Shown: piece after piece, positions 25,141 through 33,823 of the stretch | Layout of the letters: the number at the start of each line of letters is the position of its first letter | Position numbering within the stretch: position 1 is the stretch's first letter | Assembly (NCBI GenBank): GCA_964516295.1 | Contig: CAZEYT010000011.1 | Location: 1 to 50,807, forward strand | Source: CAZEYT01 sp964516295 | GTDB lineage: Bacteria > Verrucomicrobiota > Verrucomicrobiia > Chthoniobacterales > Terrimicrobiaceae | Length of the DNA stretch: 50,807 nt | Direction: 5' to 3' | Made by a program: the position numbers and the translations under genes | Notes under the pieces: model-generated | What the model saw: only the letters and a program-made list of their open reading frames with translations | Told to the model about the DNA's origin: nothing | Databases searched by the model: none

Positions 25141-26020
25141 GGGCGGAATCCTGACGAGGCCGACGGGCTGCTGTCGAGCGCGGACGCGGAGCAGACTTCC
25201 GGGTGAGTCCCGCGCACCATTTGCCGCGGGTAAGAATGTACGGCGGCTCGAATCCGCTTTTCACCACAGCCGCAGCGACTTCATCCGCCTGACGCCGCAG
25301 AACCCCGGAAAAAACAAGCGCGCCGCCGCCCGGAAGGTGGCGGGCAAATCCGGGGGCGGACGCCATGAGAAGTTCGCTGAAGAGGTTCGCGGCGATGACG
25401 TCGACTTGGGAAAATGCCGCAAGATCACGGGCATCGGCCTTGGTCACCTTGATGCGCCGACAGCCATTTGCGCGGGCATTTTCCCGGGCGATTCGGACGC
25501 AGGCGGGATCGAAGTCAAACGCCTGCACGGTTCCGGCTCCGAGCTTCTCCGCCGCGATGGCGAGGATCCCGCTGCCGCACCCGGCATCCATGGCTGTCCA
25601 ACCTGGCTCCAAGTCCGCCGCCACATCGCACAGAAGCCGAAGGCAGGTTGCCGTGGTCGCATGCTCGCCCGAGCCGAACGCCATCCCGGCCGGAATGAGG
25701 AGATCGCGGGATGGATCGCCCGACGCTTTCCAAGACGCTTCGTCCGAAAACACCCGCAGGCGGCCGCGAATCGCGAGTGGAGCGCGCGGTTTGGCCGGAT
25801 CGCCGGTCCAGATTTGCGAGGCCAGTTTCGTGGCGCGGCCCCCAAACCGCCGGACGAGAGCGTCAACTGTGCGTTTGTCCGCAAACGCTTCGATCTTCAA
25901 GGCCTTCGATTCGGGCCAAGTGATCATGACGACCTGACCCGGACCGAGAAAAGCGAGCCGCTCGCTCCAGGCGTCTTCCCATTTTTGCGAACTGAGCCGG
26001 GTCCAACGATGCATTGCCAT
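25133..26020 (-). CDS. prmA: Ribosomal protein L11 methyltransferase
   Basis: SAM-dependent methyltransferase of 295 residues. It shows the PrmA signature GMAFGSGEHATTATCLRLL before the SAM motif DAGCGSGILAIAAEKLG, then DFDPACVRIARENARANG and IAANLFSELL (the N-[LIVM]-P-type motif is IAANLFS here). The frame is open to 26071; ATG 26020 (MAMHRW) or 26014 is preferred because it begins the N-terminal domain normally. It is first in the prmA - yhaM-like - spmAB unit and diverges from the M24 peptidase gene with about 30 bases between the starts. Confidence 0.88.
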   Translation of the reverse strand: MAMHRWTRLSSQKWEDAWSERLAFLGPGQVVMITWPESKALKIEAFADKRTVDALVRRFGGRATKLASQIWTGDPAKPRAPLAIRGRLRVFSDEASWKASGDPSRDLLIPAGMAFGSGEHATTATCLRLLCDVAADLEPGWTAMDAGCGSGILAIAAEKLGAGTVQAFDFDPACVRIARENARANGCRRIKVTKADARDLAAFSQVDVIAANLFSELLMASAPGFARHLPGGGALVFSGVLRRQADEVAAAVVKSGFEPPYILTRGKWCAGLTRKSAPRPRSTAARRPRQDSAHG

Positions 26021-26051
26021 ATTACTCCAGCTTGTGGAAAGGTACACCGAC

Positions 26052-27173
26052 ATGGCACGTCCAAAATTCATCGTTGCGTCGAGCGAGGCCTCGGCCGATC
26101 TCCTTTATGTGTCGGGCTTTCGAGCGCCCGATGCGTTTGTTTTTCTGGAGAAGGACGGAAAAAAAGTCCTTCTGCTTTCCGATCTGGAGGTCGATCGCGG
26201 ACGGGTCGAGGCGAAGGTGGATGCCGTGGAGGCCTTCTCGGCTGTCGAACGGGACGTGCAAGGCGGAAAAAAGAAAAAGCCCTCGTGGGCCAAAGTCGTC
26301 ACCACGTGGCTGGCACGGCGGAAAGTGCGCGCCGTCGTCGTGCCCGAGGAATTTCCGCTCGGGCTTGCGCGGAGCCTGCGCAAGGAAGGGCTTCGCATCA
26401 AACCGGCCCGAGGAGCGTTTTTCCCGCAGCGCGAAATCAAGGCTCCGGCCGAAGTGCGAAGAATCGAAGAAGCCCTGCGGGTTGCCGAGACCGGGATGGC
26501 GCGGGCATTTGAAGTTCTTCGCGGGTCGGCGATTCGGAAGGATGGCCGCCTTTCCTGGAACCGCCGGTTGCTGACCTCCGAGATCCTTCGCTGTGAGATC
26601 GAGTGCGCGATCGTGAGGGCCGGCGGAGAAGCCCGGGGCGACACCATCGCCGCCGGTGGCGAGCAGGCGTGCGATCCGCACGGCCGCGGTTCGGGACCGC
26701 TTCGCGCAAACGAACTCATCATCCTCGACATTTTTCCGCGTCATGCCACAAGCGGATACTTCGGCGACATCACCCGGACCGTCATTCGAGGCCGCGCGTC
26801 GGAGGCGCAACGGCATCTGTGGGAAACCTGTCTCGACGGCCAAAAGAAGGCCATTGCCGCAATGAAACCCGGAGTCATCGGCGGAGTAATCCATGAGCAG
26901 ATCAAACGGGATTTTTCCGTGGCCGGGTACCCCACAGAAATCCGGAACGCTCGCTGGCAGGGATTTTTTCACGGCACCGGGCACGGGCTTGGCCTCGAGA
27001 TTCACGAAACGCCGCGTTTCTCCGCCACCACATTGGTGCCGGGGCAAGTTTTGACGGTGGAGCCGGGGCTTTACATGCCCGGACTCGGCGGCGTTCGCCA
27101 CGAAGATGTTGTCGTCGTCACACGCACCGGAGTGCGTCAACTGACCAAACATCCAAAGCCACTGGAAATCTAA
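26052..27173 (+). CDS. M24-family metallopeptidase (Xaa-Pro aminopeptidase-like)
   Basis: 373 residues with an N-terminal creatinase-like domain (1-130) and a C-terminal pita-bread catalytic domain. The five metal ligands are in place: Asp in ILDIFPRH, Asp in GDITRTV, His in FFHGTGHGLGL, Glu in TVEPGLYMPG and Glu in RHEDVVVV. Family members remove N-terminal residues, often before proline, but some have other activities; the substrate is not shown. ATG 26052 (MARPKF) is chosen; an in-frame GTG lies at 26034. It diverges from prmA and converges on pgk across a 176-base gap in which I see no gene or T-tailed terminator. Confidence 0.88.
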   Translation: MARPKFIVASSEASADLLYVSGFRAPDAFVFLEKDGKKVLLLSDLEVDRGRVEAKVDAVEAFSAVERDVQGGKKKKPSWAKVVTTWLARRKVRAVVVPEEFPLGLARSLRKEGLRIKPARGAFFPQREIKAPAEVRRIEEALRVAETGMARAFEVLRGSAIRKDGRLSWNRRLLTSEILRCEIECAIVRAGGEARGDTIAAGGEQACDPHGRGSGPLRANELIILDIFPRHATSGYFGDITRTVIRGRASEAQRHLWETCLDGQKKAIAAMKPGVIGGVIHEQIKRDFSVAGYPTEIRNARWQGFFHGTGHGLGLEIHETPRFSATTLVPGQVLTVEPGLYMPGLGGVRHEDVVVVTRTGVRQLTKHPKPLEI

Positions 27174-27349
27174 CCGCAGCGCTCCAGCGGAAGACGTCCA
27201 ATGAACCGGCTCCACCGGGAGCGATATCCGACCCGGCAAAGCTTCTTCTTCGTTACATTTTCGTCGATTGCCGCTTGTGCAGCCGCTCTCAAGCAGCCGG
27301 GCGTCGCATCTCCGACTCCCTCCAACAGGGATCGACTGCTGAGAAAGAC

Positions 27350-28591
27350 TTACTTCTCGTTGAGAGCCGTGACTCCGGGAAGGGCTTTGCCTTCGAGGAG
27401 TTCGAGAGAAGCGCCGCCGCCGGTGGAGCAGTGGCTGACTTTGTCGGCCACTCTGAATTTTTTGGCGGCGGTGGCGGTGTCGCCTCCTCCGACGACGGTG
27501 AGGGATCCGGCTGCGGTGGCTTGCGCGATGGCCTCGGCCATGGCCTGGGTACCGCCGGAGAAACGCTCGAATTCAAACACGCCGGCCGGGCCGTTCCAAA
27601 TGATGGTTTTCGCGCGGGCGATCACCTCGGCGAAGAGCGCGCGGGATTTTGGCCCGACATCGAGTCCCATCCAGCCCTCGGGAATTCCGGCTTGGTCGTC
27701 GGTTTCGCGCGTCTGCGCGTCGGGCGCAAACTGGTCCGCGCAAATGAAGTCCACCGGCAGATGAATTCTCACGCCGCGGGACTTCGCTTTTTCCATGAGC
27801 TCTCCAACGATTTTTGCACCTTCGGGATCAAAAAGGCTGGTACCGATTTCCATGCCCTCAAGTGTCTTTTTGAACGTGTAGGCCATGCCGCCGCCGATGA
27901 TGATCTCGTCGGCCTTGTCGAGGAGGTTGCGGATGAGCGGGATCTTGTCGGCGACTTTCGCACCGCCAAGGATGGCAAGAAGCGGGCGCTTTGGCTCGTC
28001 GATGACCGCGGCGAAGGCATCGAGTTCCTTCTGCATGAGAAAACCGGCGACTTTTTCGGGGAGATCGACGCCGACGACGGAGGAGTGGGCGCGGTGCGCC
28101 GTGCCGAAGGCGTCGCTCACGAAGACATCGCCGAGCTTGGTGAGACTTGCACGGAAAGCCGCGACCTTTTCCGGCTCGGCCTTGGTGGAGGTGCCGTCCT
28201 CATTCTTGCGCTTGCCTTCTTCTTCCAGATGGAAACGAAGGTTTTCGAGAAGGACAACATCTCCGGGCTGGAGCTTGGCGCAGGCGGCTTCAACCTCCGG
28301 CCCAACGCAATCTTCGAGGAACGTCACCGGTCGGCCGAGAAGCTCGGCGAGCTTTTCCGCGACGGGCTTCAGCGAATACTTCTCCACGCGGGCTCCGTCC
28401 GGACGACCGAGATGGCTCATCAGAACAACGGAAGCCCCTTGGTCGAGAGCAAACTGAATCGTCGGCAAAGCCGCCGCGATTCGCTGCGGATTCGTAATCG
28501 CCCCGGTCGTTTTGTCCTGCGGCACATTGAAGTCCACGCGCATGAGAACGCGCTTTCCGGCGAGGTCGAGGTCTTTGATGGATCTTTTCAT
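27350..28591 (-). CDS. pgk: Phosphoglycerate kinase
   Basis: Glycolytic enzyme making ATP from 1,3-bisphosphoglycerate, 413 residues. RVLMRVDFNVPQD at the N-terminus, MSHLGRPDG with the substrate-binding HLGR, AILGGAKVADKI, GGGMAYTF, and the C-terminal GGGDTATAA are all present. The frame is open to 28744, but ATG 28591 is the normal start. No Shine-Dalgarno sequence lies before it: the upstream bases belong to an AT-rich repeat next to the four-helix-bundle gene, which separates pgk from gap. Confidence 0.96.
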   Translation of the reverse strand: MKRSIKDLDLAGKRVLMRVDFNVPQDKTTGAITNPQRIAAALPTIQFALDQGASVVLMSHLGRPDGARVEKYSLKPVAEKLAELLGRPVTFLEDCVGPEVEAACAKLQPGDVVLLENLRFHLEEEGKRKNEDGTSTKAEPEKVAAFRASLTKLGDVFVSDAFGTAHRAHSSVVGVDLPEKVAGFLMQKELDAFAAVIDEPKRPLLAILGGAKVADKIPLIRNLLDKADEIIIGGGMAYTFKKTLEGMEIGTSLFDPEGAKIVGELMEKAKSRGVRIHLPVDFICADQFAPDAQTRETDDQAGIPEGWMGLDVGPKSRALFAEVIARAKTIIWNGPAGVFEFERFSGGTQAMAEAIAQATAAGSLTVVGGGDTATAAKKFRVADKVSHCSTGGGASLELLEGKALPGVTALNEK

Positions 28592-29005
28592 ACAAAATGC
28601 GGAATGTGAAATGGGGAATGCGAATTTTTGGTCCGTTTCAGGGTCGTTTTGTTGACTTTGTAATGGCAGCGAGGAGTCGCTTGAGTTCCTGAGCCGCGTC
28701 GAGGAGTTTTGCGGCCTCGTTTGCGACTTCGGAGTAAGAATCACGGATCAGCCGAAGCCAATAGTGCGACTCCCGAGCCTCTTTTTCCGCCCGACTCATG
28801 AGGGTATGAAACTCCGGTCGGGTTTGTGCCGCTTGGGCCTCCTCAACGTTCGCACCGATACTCGTGGCCGATCTCACGAATTGGCGGGAGAGAACGAATT
28901 CACGATGGGACTGGAGAATTCGGGAAAGCGAAATGGAGGCCAGGGCGAAGGCATAGCTTTTTTCCAGAACGGCGTTCGAACCGTCGTTCATTTCGCATTC
29001 CCGAA
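28592..29005. mobile_element. Possible four-helix-bundle cassette bracketed by an 11-bp inverted repeat
   Basis: The small gene at 28638-28991 is framed by GGGAATGCGAA (28614-28624) and its reverse complement TTCGCATTCCC (28992-29002). The left copy sits in a low-complexity run with repeated GGAATG units (28601-28624). The gap-pgk order around it is a normal glycolytic pair, so the unit looks inserted. No transposase is present and no target duplication is evident, so the mobile nature is inference only. Confidence 0.35.
28638..28991 (-). CDS. Four-helix-bundle protein (23S rRNA intervening-sequence protein family)
   Basis: 117 residues, the normal size for this family. Conserved stretches seen are LSRQFVRSATSIGANVEEA, TRPEFHTLMSRAEKEARES and HYWLRLIRDS. 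Proteins of this fold form pentameric barrels with a positive surface and bind nucleic acid; they were first noted in insertions within 23S rRNA, and the DGR accessory protein Avd shares the fold. Here it is neither in an rRNA gene nor near a reverse transcriptase. ATG 28991 is chosen over the longer frame to 29045, which would overlap gap. Confidence 0.88.
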   Translation of the reverse strand: MNDGSNAVLEKSYAFALASISLSRILQSHREFVLSRQFVRSATSIGANVEEAQAAQTRPEFHTLMSRAEKEARESHYWLRLIRDSYSEVANEAAKLLDAAQELKRLLAAITKSTKRP

Positions 29006-29019
29006 TTTCGAATTCTTGC

Positions 29020-30057
29020 TCAGGCAATTTGCTTGAGCAAATCAACGCAGCGGTTGCTGTAGCCCCACTCGTTGTCGTACCAGGAGACGAGTTTGAAGAA
29101 GTTGGCGTTGAGTTCGATGCCGCTGCCGGCGTCGAAGATGCTTGAGTGCGTGTCGTGAATGAAATCGCCGGAGACGACTTCGTCCTCGGTGTAGGCGAGA
29201 ATGCCTTTGAGGTAAGTCTCGCTGGCCTTCTTCATCGCCGCGCAGATTTCCTTGTAGCTCGTGGCCTTGTTGGTCTTGACGGTGAGGTCGACGACCGAGA
29301 CGGTCGGCGTGGGCACGCGGAATGACATGCCTGTGAGCTTGCCTTTCACTTCGGGGCACACGAGCGCGACGGCCTTGGCGGCACCGGTCGTGCTGGGAAT
29401 GATGTTGATCGCGGCGGCACGGCCACCCTTCCAGTCTTTCTTTGAGGGACCATCCACCGTCTTCTGGGTGGCGGTGTAGCTGTGGACGGTGGTCATGAGG
29501 CCTTCCTCGATGCCGAAGCCTTCTTTGAGCAGAACGTGAACGAGCGGAGCGAGGCAGTTTGTGGTGCAGCTCGCATTTGAGATGATGTTGTGCTTCTCGG
29601 GGTCGTATTTGTCGGCATTCACGCCGATGACGACGGTGATGTCTTCATTTTTGGCCGGGGCCGAAATAATTACCTTTTTAGCGCCGGCGTCGAGGTGGCC
29701 CTTGGCCTTGGTGGCGTCTGTGAAGAGACCGGTGGATTCGATGACGATATCCACGCCGAGCGCCTTCCACGGGAGGGCGGCCGGACCTTCTTTGACGGCG
29801 AGACATTTGATCTCGTGTCCGTTGACGACGAGGGTGTCATCTTCCTCGACGGAGGCGGACGATTTTTTGCTGAAAACCTCGCCCTTGAAGCGTCCTTGGG
29901 TCGAGTCGTACTTGAGGAGATAGGCGAGGTTGTCCGCCGGGACGAGGTCGTTCACGGCCACGACTTCATGTCCGTCTTCCAGAAGTCCCTGTTCCACGAT
30001 TGCACGAAAGACGAGTCTGCCGATGCGTCCGAATCCGTTGATAACGATTTTAGCCAT
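29020..30057 (-). CDS. gap: Glyceraldehyde-3-phosphate dehydrogenase
   Basis: NAD-dependent glycolytic dehydrogenase, 345 residues. The N-terminal Rossmann motif INGFGRIGRLVFRA and the active-site SNASCTTNCLAP with catalytic Cys164 are clear, as are SYTATQKTVDGP and the C-terminal WYDNEWGYSNR. The open frame extends far upstream to 31389, but the ATG at 30057 is the only plausible start. Transcription runs toward the four-helix-bundle gene and pgk. A small hairpin (GCTCC/GGAGC around 30111-30127) lies in the upstream region. Confidence 0.97.
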   Translation of the reverse strand: MAKIVINGFGRIGRLVFRAIVEQGLLEDGHEVVAVNDLVPADNLAYLLKYDSTQGRFKGEVFSKKSSASVEEDDTLVVNGHEIKCLAVKEGPAALPWKALGVDIVIESTGLFTDATKAKGHLDAGAKKVIISAPAKNEDITVVIGVNADKYDPEKHNIISNASCTTNCLAPLVHVLLKEGFGIEEGLMTTVHSYTATQKTVDGPSKKDWKGGRAAAINIIPSTTGAAKAVALVCPEVKGKLTGMSFRVPTPTVSVVDLTVKTNKATSYKEICAAMKKASETYLKGILAYTEDEVVSGDFIHDTHSSIFDAGSGIELNANFFKLVSWYDNEWGYSNRCVDLLKQIA

Positions 30058-30318
30058 TTTGTAGTGTTTCGATTGGTGTATGAGTTTGCGTTCCAGGAGG
30101 GGAATTAAAGGGCTCCCTCGAAGGAGCGTCAATGTCCAATCCGAGATGCCCGCAGGATAGCGGAGGTCGGCCGCGGGGCTTTGACGCAGGTCATGGTTCG
30201 CCGGTCTTTGCGGCAGAACGGTGTCCTTGGGACGCGGAGCGGTCGACGGATGGCTTGCGCGATGCCGGTCTGTGCGGTTTAAACACCTCAGCCTTTGTTC
30301 AGAAATGCCATCCTGCTC

Positions 30319-31677
30319 ATGAAGACCCGAACCAGTCCGAGAGACAAAGGGATCCGGTGGGGGATGACGATGCTCTTGGCGGTTCTTTTTGCTACCCTCC
30401 CCCAAGCCTCGGCGGTGGGAACGACGACAATGCCACTTCGAATAACGAAGGAGGAACGTCAAACGCTCAAGGATCTCGGGATCACCTCGTTGGGTGCCTC
30501 GGCCATTGCGGAATGAGCCCTCACGACCCGGGATGCCGATCTTCTCTACATGGCCGCGAAAGCTTACTCGCTTTTCCCCATCGAGGATCCGGAGGCCTCC
30601 AAAGCCAGAGCGTTTTTCCCGAAAGCCGCCGAGGCCGGAAATGTCCCTGCGAAGATCCGAATGGTCTGGTATGATCTTCAAGACAACGACTCGCCCGAGT
30701 CGAAAGAGGCCGCCCTCCGGAAAGTCGAAGCCTGGGCGAGCGAAGGGAACGCTGGAGCGGCTTTTTCCGCCAATGTGATGCTGGCTCAGGGCTTTGGTGG
30801 AAAAGCCCGAATCCCCGAGGGCTTTGACAACCTTCTGCAAAAGGCGGATGCGGGAGACGCGGATGCACAGTTCGCGATTGGTGATGCTTACTTCGAAGGA
30901 AAGATCATCGCGCAGGATTATAATAAGAAAGCGGTGGAGTATTACAAACGAGCCGCGGCGAGCCATCACCCGCCGGCCCTGCTCAGTCTTGGGATCTGCC
31001 ACGCCCACGGATTCGGCGTTGAGCGGTCCATGAACAAAGCGATCCGCCTGTGGCTGGCGGCGGCCGATCTCGGTGACCGGGATGCGATGCACAATATTGC
31101 GAACGCCTACCTCCGCGGCACCGGCGTGCCACGCGACTTCGATGCCGCCATCCGCTGGTACAAACTCTCGGCCGCCGCCGGATGCGCCGAATCGATGGTC
31201 GCGCATGGCATGATTTTGACTGATTCGCCGGACACTTCGATGGAGCAGAAAATGGAGGGTCTTCGGATGATCTGTAACGCCTCGGACCTCGGCAATGCCA
31301 TGGCGAACTTCATCGTCGCCAAAGGGTTGATGAGCGACAAGCCGGGGCCGTTGAAACGCAACTTCGCCCTCGGCCTGAAATGCCTTCAAAAATCAGCGCA
31401 GGCCGACAATCCCGCCGCCCAGCTGGAACTCGCCGGGTTGCTCAGGACCGGACATCCCGAGGGCGTCCGCAAAGATCGGATCGAGGCGCTGAAATGGACG
31501 CTTCTTGCTACGCCAATCGCTCCCCGGGATTCCGCCGGAATGCTCGCCCGGCTCCAGCAGGAGATGTCCCCGCAGGAAATCTCTTCTGCCGTCACCCGCG
31601 CCCAAGGCTTTGTCCCGGTGAATCTCGACGTCACGATTCAGGGCAAAAGACACTTCATTCCAAAGCAAGCGCCCTGA
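30319..31677 (+). pseudogene. Secreted Sel1-repeat protein interrupted by an in-frame TGA
   Basis: One continuous frame encodes a signal peptide (MKTRTSP... with MTMLLAVLFATLPQASA), a short region ending LGASAIAE, then TGA at 30514-30516, then ALTTRDADLLYMAAKAYSLFP in the same frame and about six Sel1-type helical repeats up to 31677 (for example AIGDAYFEGKIIAQDY, LGICHAHGFGVERS, IANAYLRGTGVPRD). The part after the stop could start at ATG 30550 but would then be a cytosolic protein without its signal peptide. Sel1 proteins mediate protein-protein contacts. Either a nonsense mutation or a base-call error; both halves look otherwise intact. Confidence 0.72.
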
Positions 31678-31722
31678 GGGCAAACCACCGCGCTTCCGTG
31701 GTGAAACGGCCAGCGCAACGGC

Positions 31723-32487
31723 CTACCCGCCACGTTGAATGGCTTCGTAGCGATTGTTGACGCCGAGCTTCTGGAAGATGCGCTCGAGGTGGTTTTTAAC
31801 CGTGTGATGGCTGATCCCGAGAATGATGCCGATTTCCTCGTTGGACTTGCCGAGGCTGAGCCAGTGATGGACTTCCCGTTCGCGCGGCGTGAGGGTGTCG
31901 AGGGCACCCTGCTGGTGGAGGGGCGACGCGTGGACCGGCTGTCTGGAAGCGGAAGCATCGCACGCACGGGCGGTCTTTGGGCGCGCGGGACAATCAATAC
32001 CCACAGCACCGATGAAGCGCCCTTCTTCGACAATGGGTGCGACTTGACTGGTGAGCCAGACCCAGCGTCCGCCAAGCGGATAGAAGATCGGCGCGACATG
32101 GCAGCTGAGGACGTGGCGCTTCGGGAACCAATACCAGTCCCCTGCCCCGGGTTCCTCGTAGCCGGTGACCGGTTCGAGTCGCGGTTCCCCGGCGGCGCGA
32201 TGCCAGCAAGCAATGAACCGCCCGGTGGCATCGTGCCCCGGGGCATGACGAAAGACCGCATCGCGTCCGTCGAGCGCGTTCGGCTCCCAAACCGTCCAGG
32301 CCGAGAGAATCTCCGGCCGCGCATCGAGCGTCTGGCGGAGAAGGCCGGCAAAAGTGGATCGGTCGCGGATGCCAAGCGCGAGCAGGGCCTTGAACGCCGC
32401 GACAAGGTGCTCAACCGGACAAGCCGCCCCGGCGTTCCGGCAGCAGCCCCCGGCACGCGTGCAGGGGTGGTCAGAACAGGCGGGCAT
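31723..32487 (-). CDS. LuxR-type regulator with a Cache-like sensing domain and Cys-rich N-terminus
   Basis: 254 residues. The C-terminal LuxR helix-turn-helix (LTPREREVHHWLSLGKSNEEIG, then ISHHTVKNHLERIFQKLGV) starts near residue 195. The N-terminal two thirds contain WTVWEPNALDGRD and GRFIACWHRAAGE, a pattern I know from Cache-type ligand-binding domains of chemoreceptors, but there is no membrane segment, so sensing would be cytosolic. Residues 4-22 carry five cysteines (CSDHPCTRAGGCC...C). ATG 32487 overlaps the glnT stop by 17 bases. It is last in the importer-amidohydrolase-GlnT operon, which it probably controls; the ligand may be an amine. Confidence 0.82.
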   Translation of the reverse strand: MPACSDHPCTRAGGCCRNAGAACPVEHLVAAFKALLALGIRDRSTFAGLLRQTLDARPEILSAWTVWEPNALDGRDAVFRHAPGHDATGRFIACWHRAAGEPRLEPVTGYEEPGAGDWYWFPKRHVLSCHVAPIFYPLGGRWVWLTSQVAPIVEEGRFIGAVGIDCPARPKTARACDASASRQPVHASPLHQQGALDTLTPREREVHHWLSLGKSNEEIGIILGISHHTVKNHLERIFQKLGVNNRYEAIQRGG

Positions 32488-33823
32488 AGCGGTCGATCTC
32501 CCATTGACTGACCGTTTGGTGGTATTCGCGCCACTCTTCGGACTTGTAGTGGACGAATTCATTCCGTAGGTCGGCCCCGAGGGTCGATTCGACGAGGGGG
32601 TCGGCGGCGAAGGCTTTGACGGCTTCTTCGAGCGTGCGAGGCAACTCGCTGATGCCGCGCGCGGCGAGTTCGTCGGCGCTGAGTTCGTAGAGGTTGTCTT
32701 CCTGAGGAATGCCGGGGTCGAGATTTTCGCGGATGCCTTCCAAGCCGGCAGCGAGGGCGAGTGTGGCGGCAAGGTAGGGATTGCACGAGGAGTCGGCATT
32801 GCGCGATTCACAACGGCCGCCGGACATCGGGACCCGCAGGGAGTTCGTGCGGTTGTTTCGTCCGTAGGAATTGAAAACGGGAGCCCAGGAGTAATACGAC
32901 ATGAGCCCGCGGCGGACGAGACGCTTATAGCTGTTGACCGTCGGCGCAAAGGCAGCGCAGAGGGCCGGGCCGTGTTTCAGAATACCGGCGATGAACTGGT
33001 AGGCGAGCGGAGAAATGCCGAGGCCGCGGGGGTCTTTTTCTTTCGGGCACGCAAAGAGATTCTCGCCCGTCTTTGCATCGGCCAGCGACATGTTGAAATG
33101 CGCACCGCTCCCGGTTTTGTCGGCAAACGGCTTCGGCATGAACGTCGCGATCAGCCCCTCCTCGTCGGCATAATGCTTCGCCATTTGCCGGAAGAAAACA
33201 TATCGGTCGCACATCGTGAGCGCGTCGGCGTACTTGAAATCGAACTCGAACTGCGAGTGACCGTCCTCGTGGTCGAATGAGTAGAGGTCCCAGCCGAGTT
33301 GGTCGATGGCGGTGGCGACTTTGTCGAGCCAGGCATAGCGATCCAAAAATCGCTTCACGTCATAGGCCGCCTTGGGAAGGTTGTCGTCTGAGTTCGGAAC
33401 TTCGAGCCGCCCATCCGGCGTCAGGCGCAGCACATAGACTTCGCATTCGATGCCAAGGTTGAAAGAGAACCCCATGGAGGCCGCGACATCGAGTTGCTGG
33501 CGCAGAGCGACGCGGGTGCTGAGTGGGTACGGTTCGCCATGGAACGAATTGTCGGCGGGAAACCAAGCCACGTCGGGATTCCACGGCAGGCGCATCATTC
33601 GCGAGAGATCCGGCACCGACGCAATCTCGTCATCATTCGGTCCCTGGCCAAGCCCGTCGAGCGCGTAGCCCGTATAGAGTTCCGAGCCGCCGGCGAAGTC
33701 GGTGAAATGATCCACCGGAACCACTTTGCCCTTCGGAACACCGTGGATGTCCACATAGGCACCGATGCAGTATTTGATTCCTTCGTTCTTGAGTTGATCG
33801 CGGAGTGCGGCGGGGTCGGTCAT
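32471..33823 (-). CDS. glnT: Type III glutamine synthetase-like enzyme (GlnT; possibly gamma-glutamylamide synthetase)
   Basis: 450 residues. Family features: N-terminal IKYCIGAYVDIHGVPKGK, the Glu ligands in GIECEVYVL, the ATP/ammonia region SFDHEDGHSQFEFDF, GSGAHFNMSL, and RVPMSGGRCESRNADSSCNPY. It is closest in style to GlnT and to gamma-glutamylmethylamide/isopropylamide synthetases rather than to GlnA-I, as there is no adenylylation-site tyrosine motif visible. ATG 33823 overlaps the amidohydrolase stop as ATGA. The position between an amidohydrolase and a regulator, with an importer upstream, suggests it glutamylates an amine or captures released ammonia. The amine-specific role is inference. 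Confidence 0.87.
   Translation of the reverse strand: MTDPAALRDQLKNEGIKYCIGAYVDIHGVPKGKVVPVDHFTDFAGGSELYTGYALDGLGQGPNDDEIASVPDLSRMMRLPWNPDVAWFPADNSFHGEPYPLSTRVALRQQLDVAASMGFSFNLGIECEVYVLRLTPDGRLEVPNSDDNLPKAAYDVKRFLDRYAWLDKVATAIDQLGWDLYSFDHEDGHSQFEFDFKYADALTMCDRYVFFRQMAKHYADEEGLIATFMPKPFADKTGSGAHFNMSLADAKTGENLFACPKEKDPRGLGISPLAYQFIAGILKHGPALCAAFAPTVNSYKRLVRRGLMSYYSWAPVFNSYGRNNRTNSLRVPMSGGRCESRNADSSCNPYLAATLALAAGLEGIRENLDPGIPQEDNLYELSADELAARGISELPRTLEEAVKAFAADPLVESTLGADLRNEFVHYKSEEWREYHQTVSQWEIDRYARLF

Noticed and set aside
23449..25206. Long plus-strand frame (from 23575) opposite spmAB and the YhaM-like gene
   Set aside because: No family features, antisense to two well-supported genes.
28638..28991. 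Diversity-generating retroelement accessory protein (Avd)
   Set aside because: Fold family is shared, but there is no reverse transcriptase, template repeat or variable repeat nearby.
30514..30560. Selenocysteine recoding at the TGA of the Sel1 gene
   Set aside because: No convincing SECIS-type hairpin follows directly, and Sel1 proteins are not known selenoproteins.
30058..31389. N-terminal 444-codon extension of gap
   Set aside because: Antisense to the Sel1 gene, and gap has a normal start at 30057.
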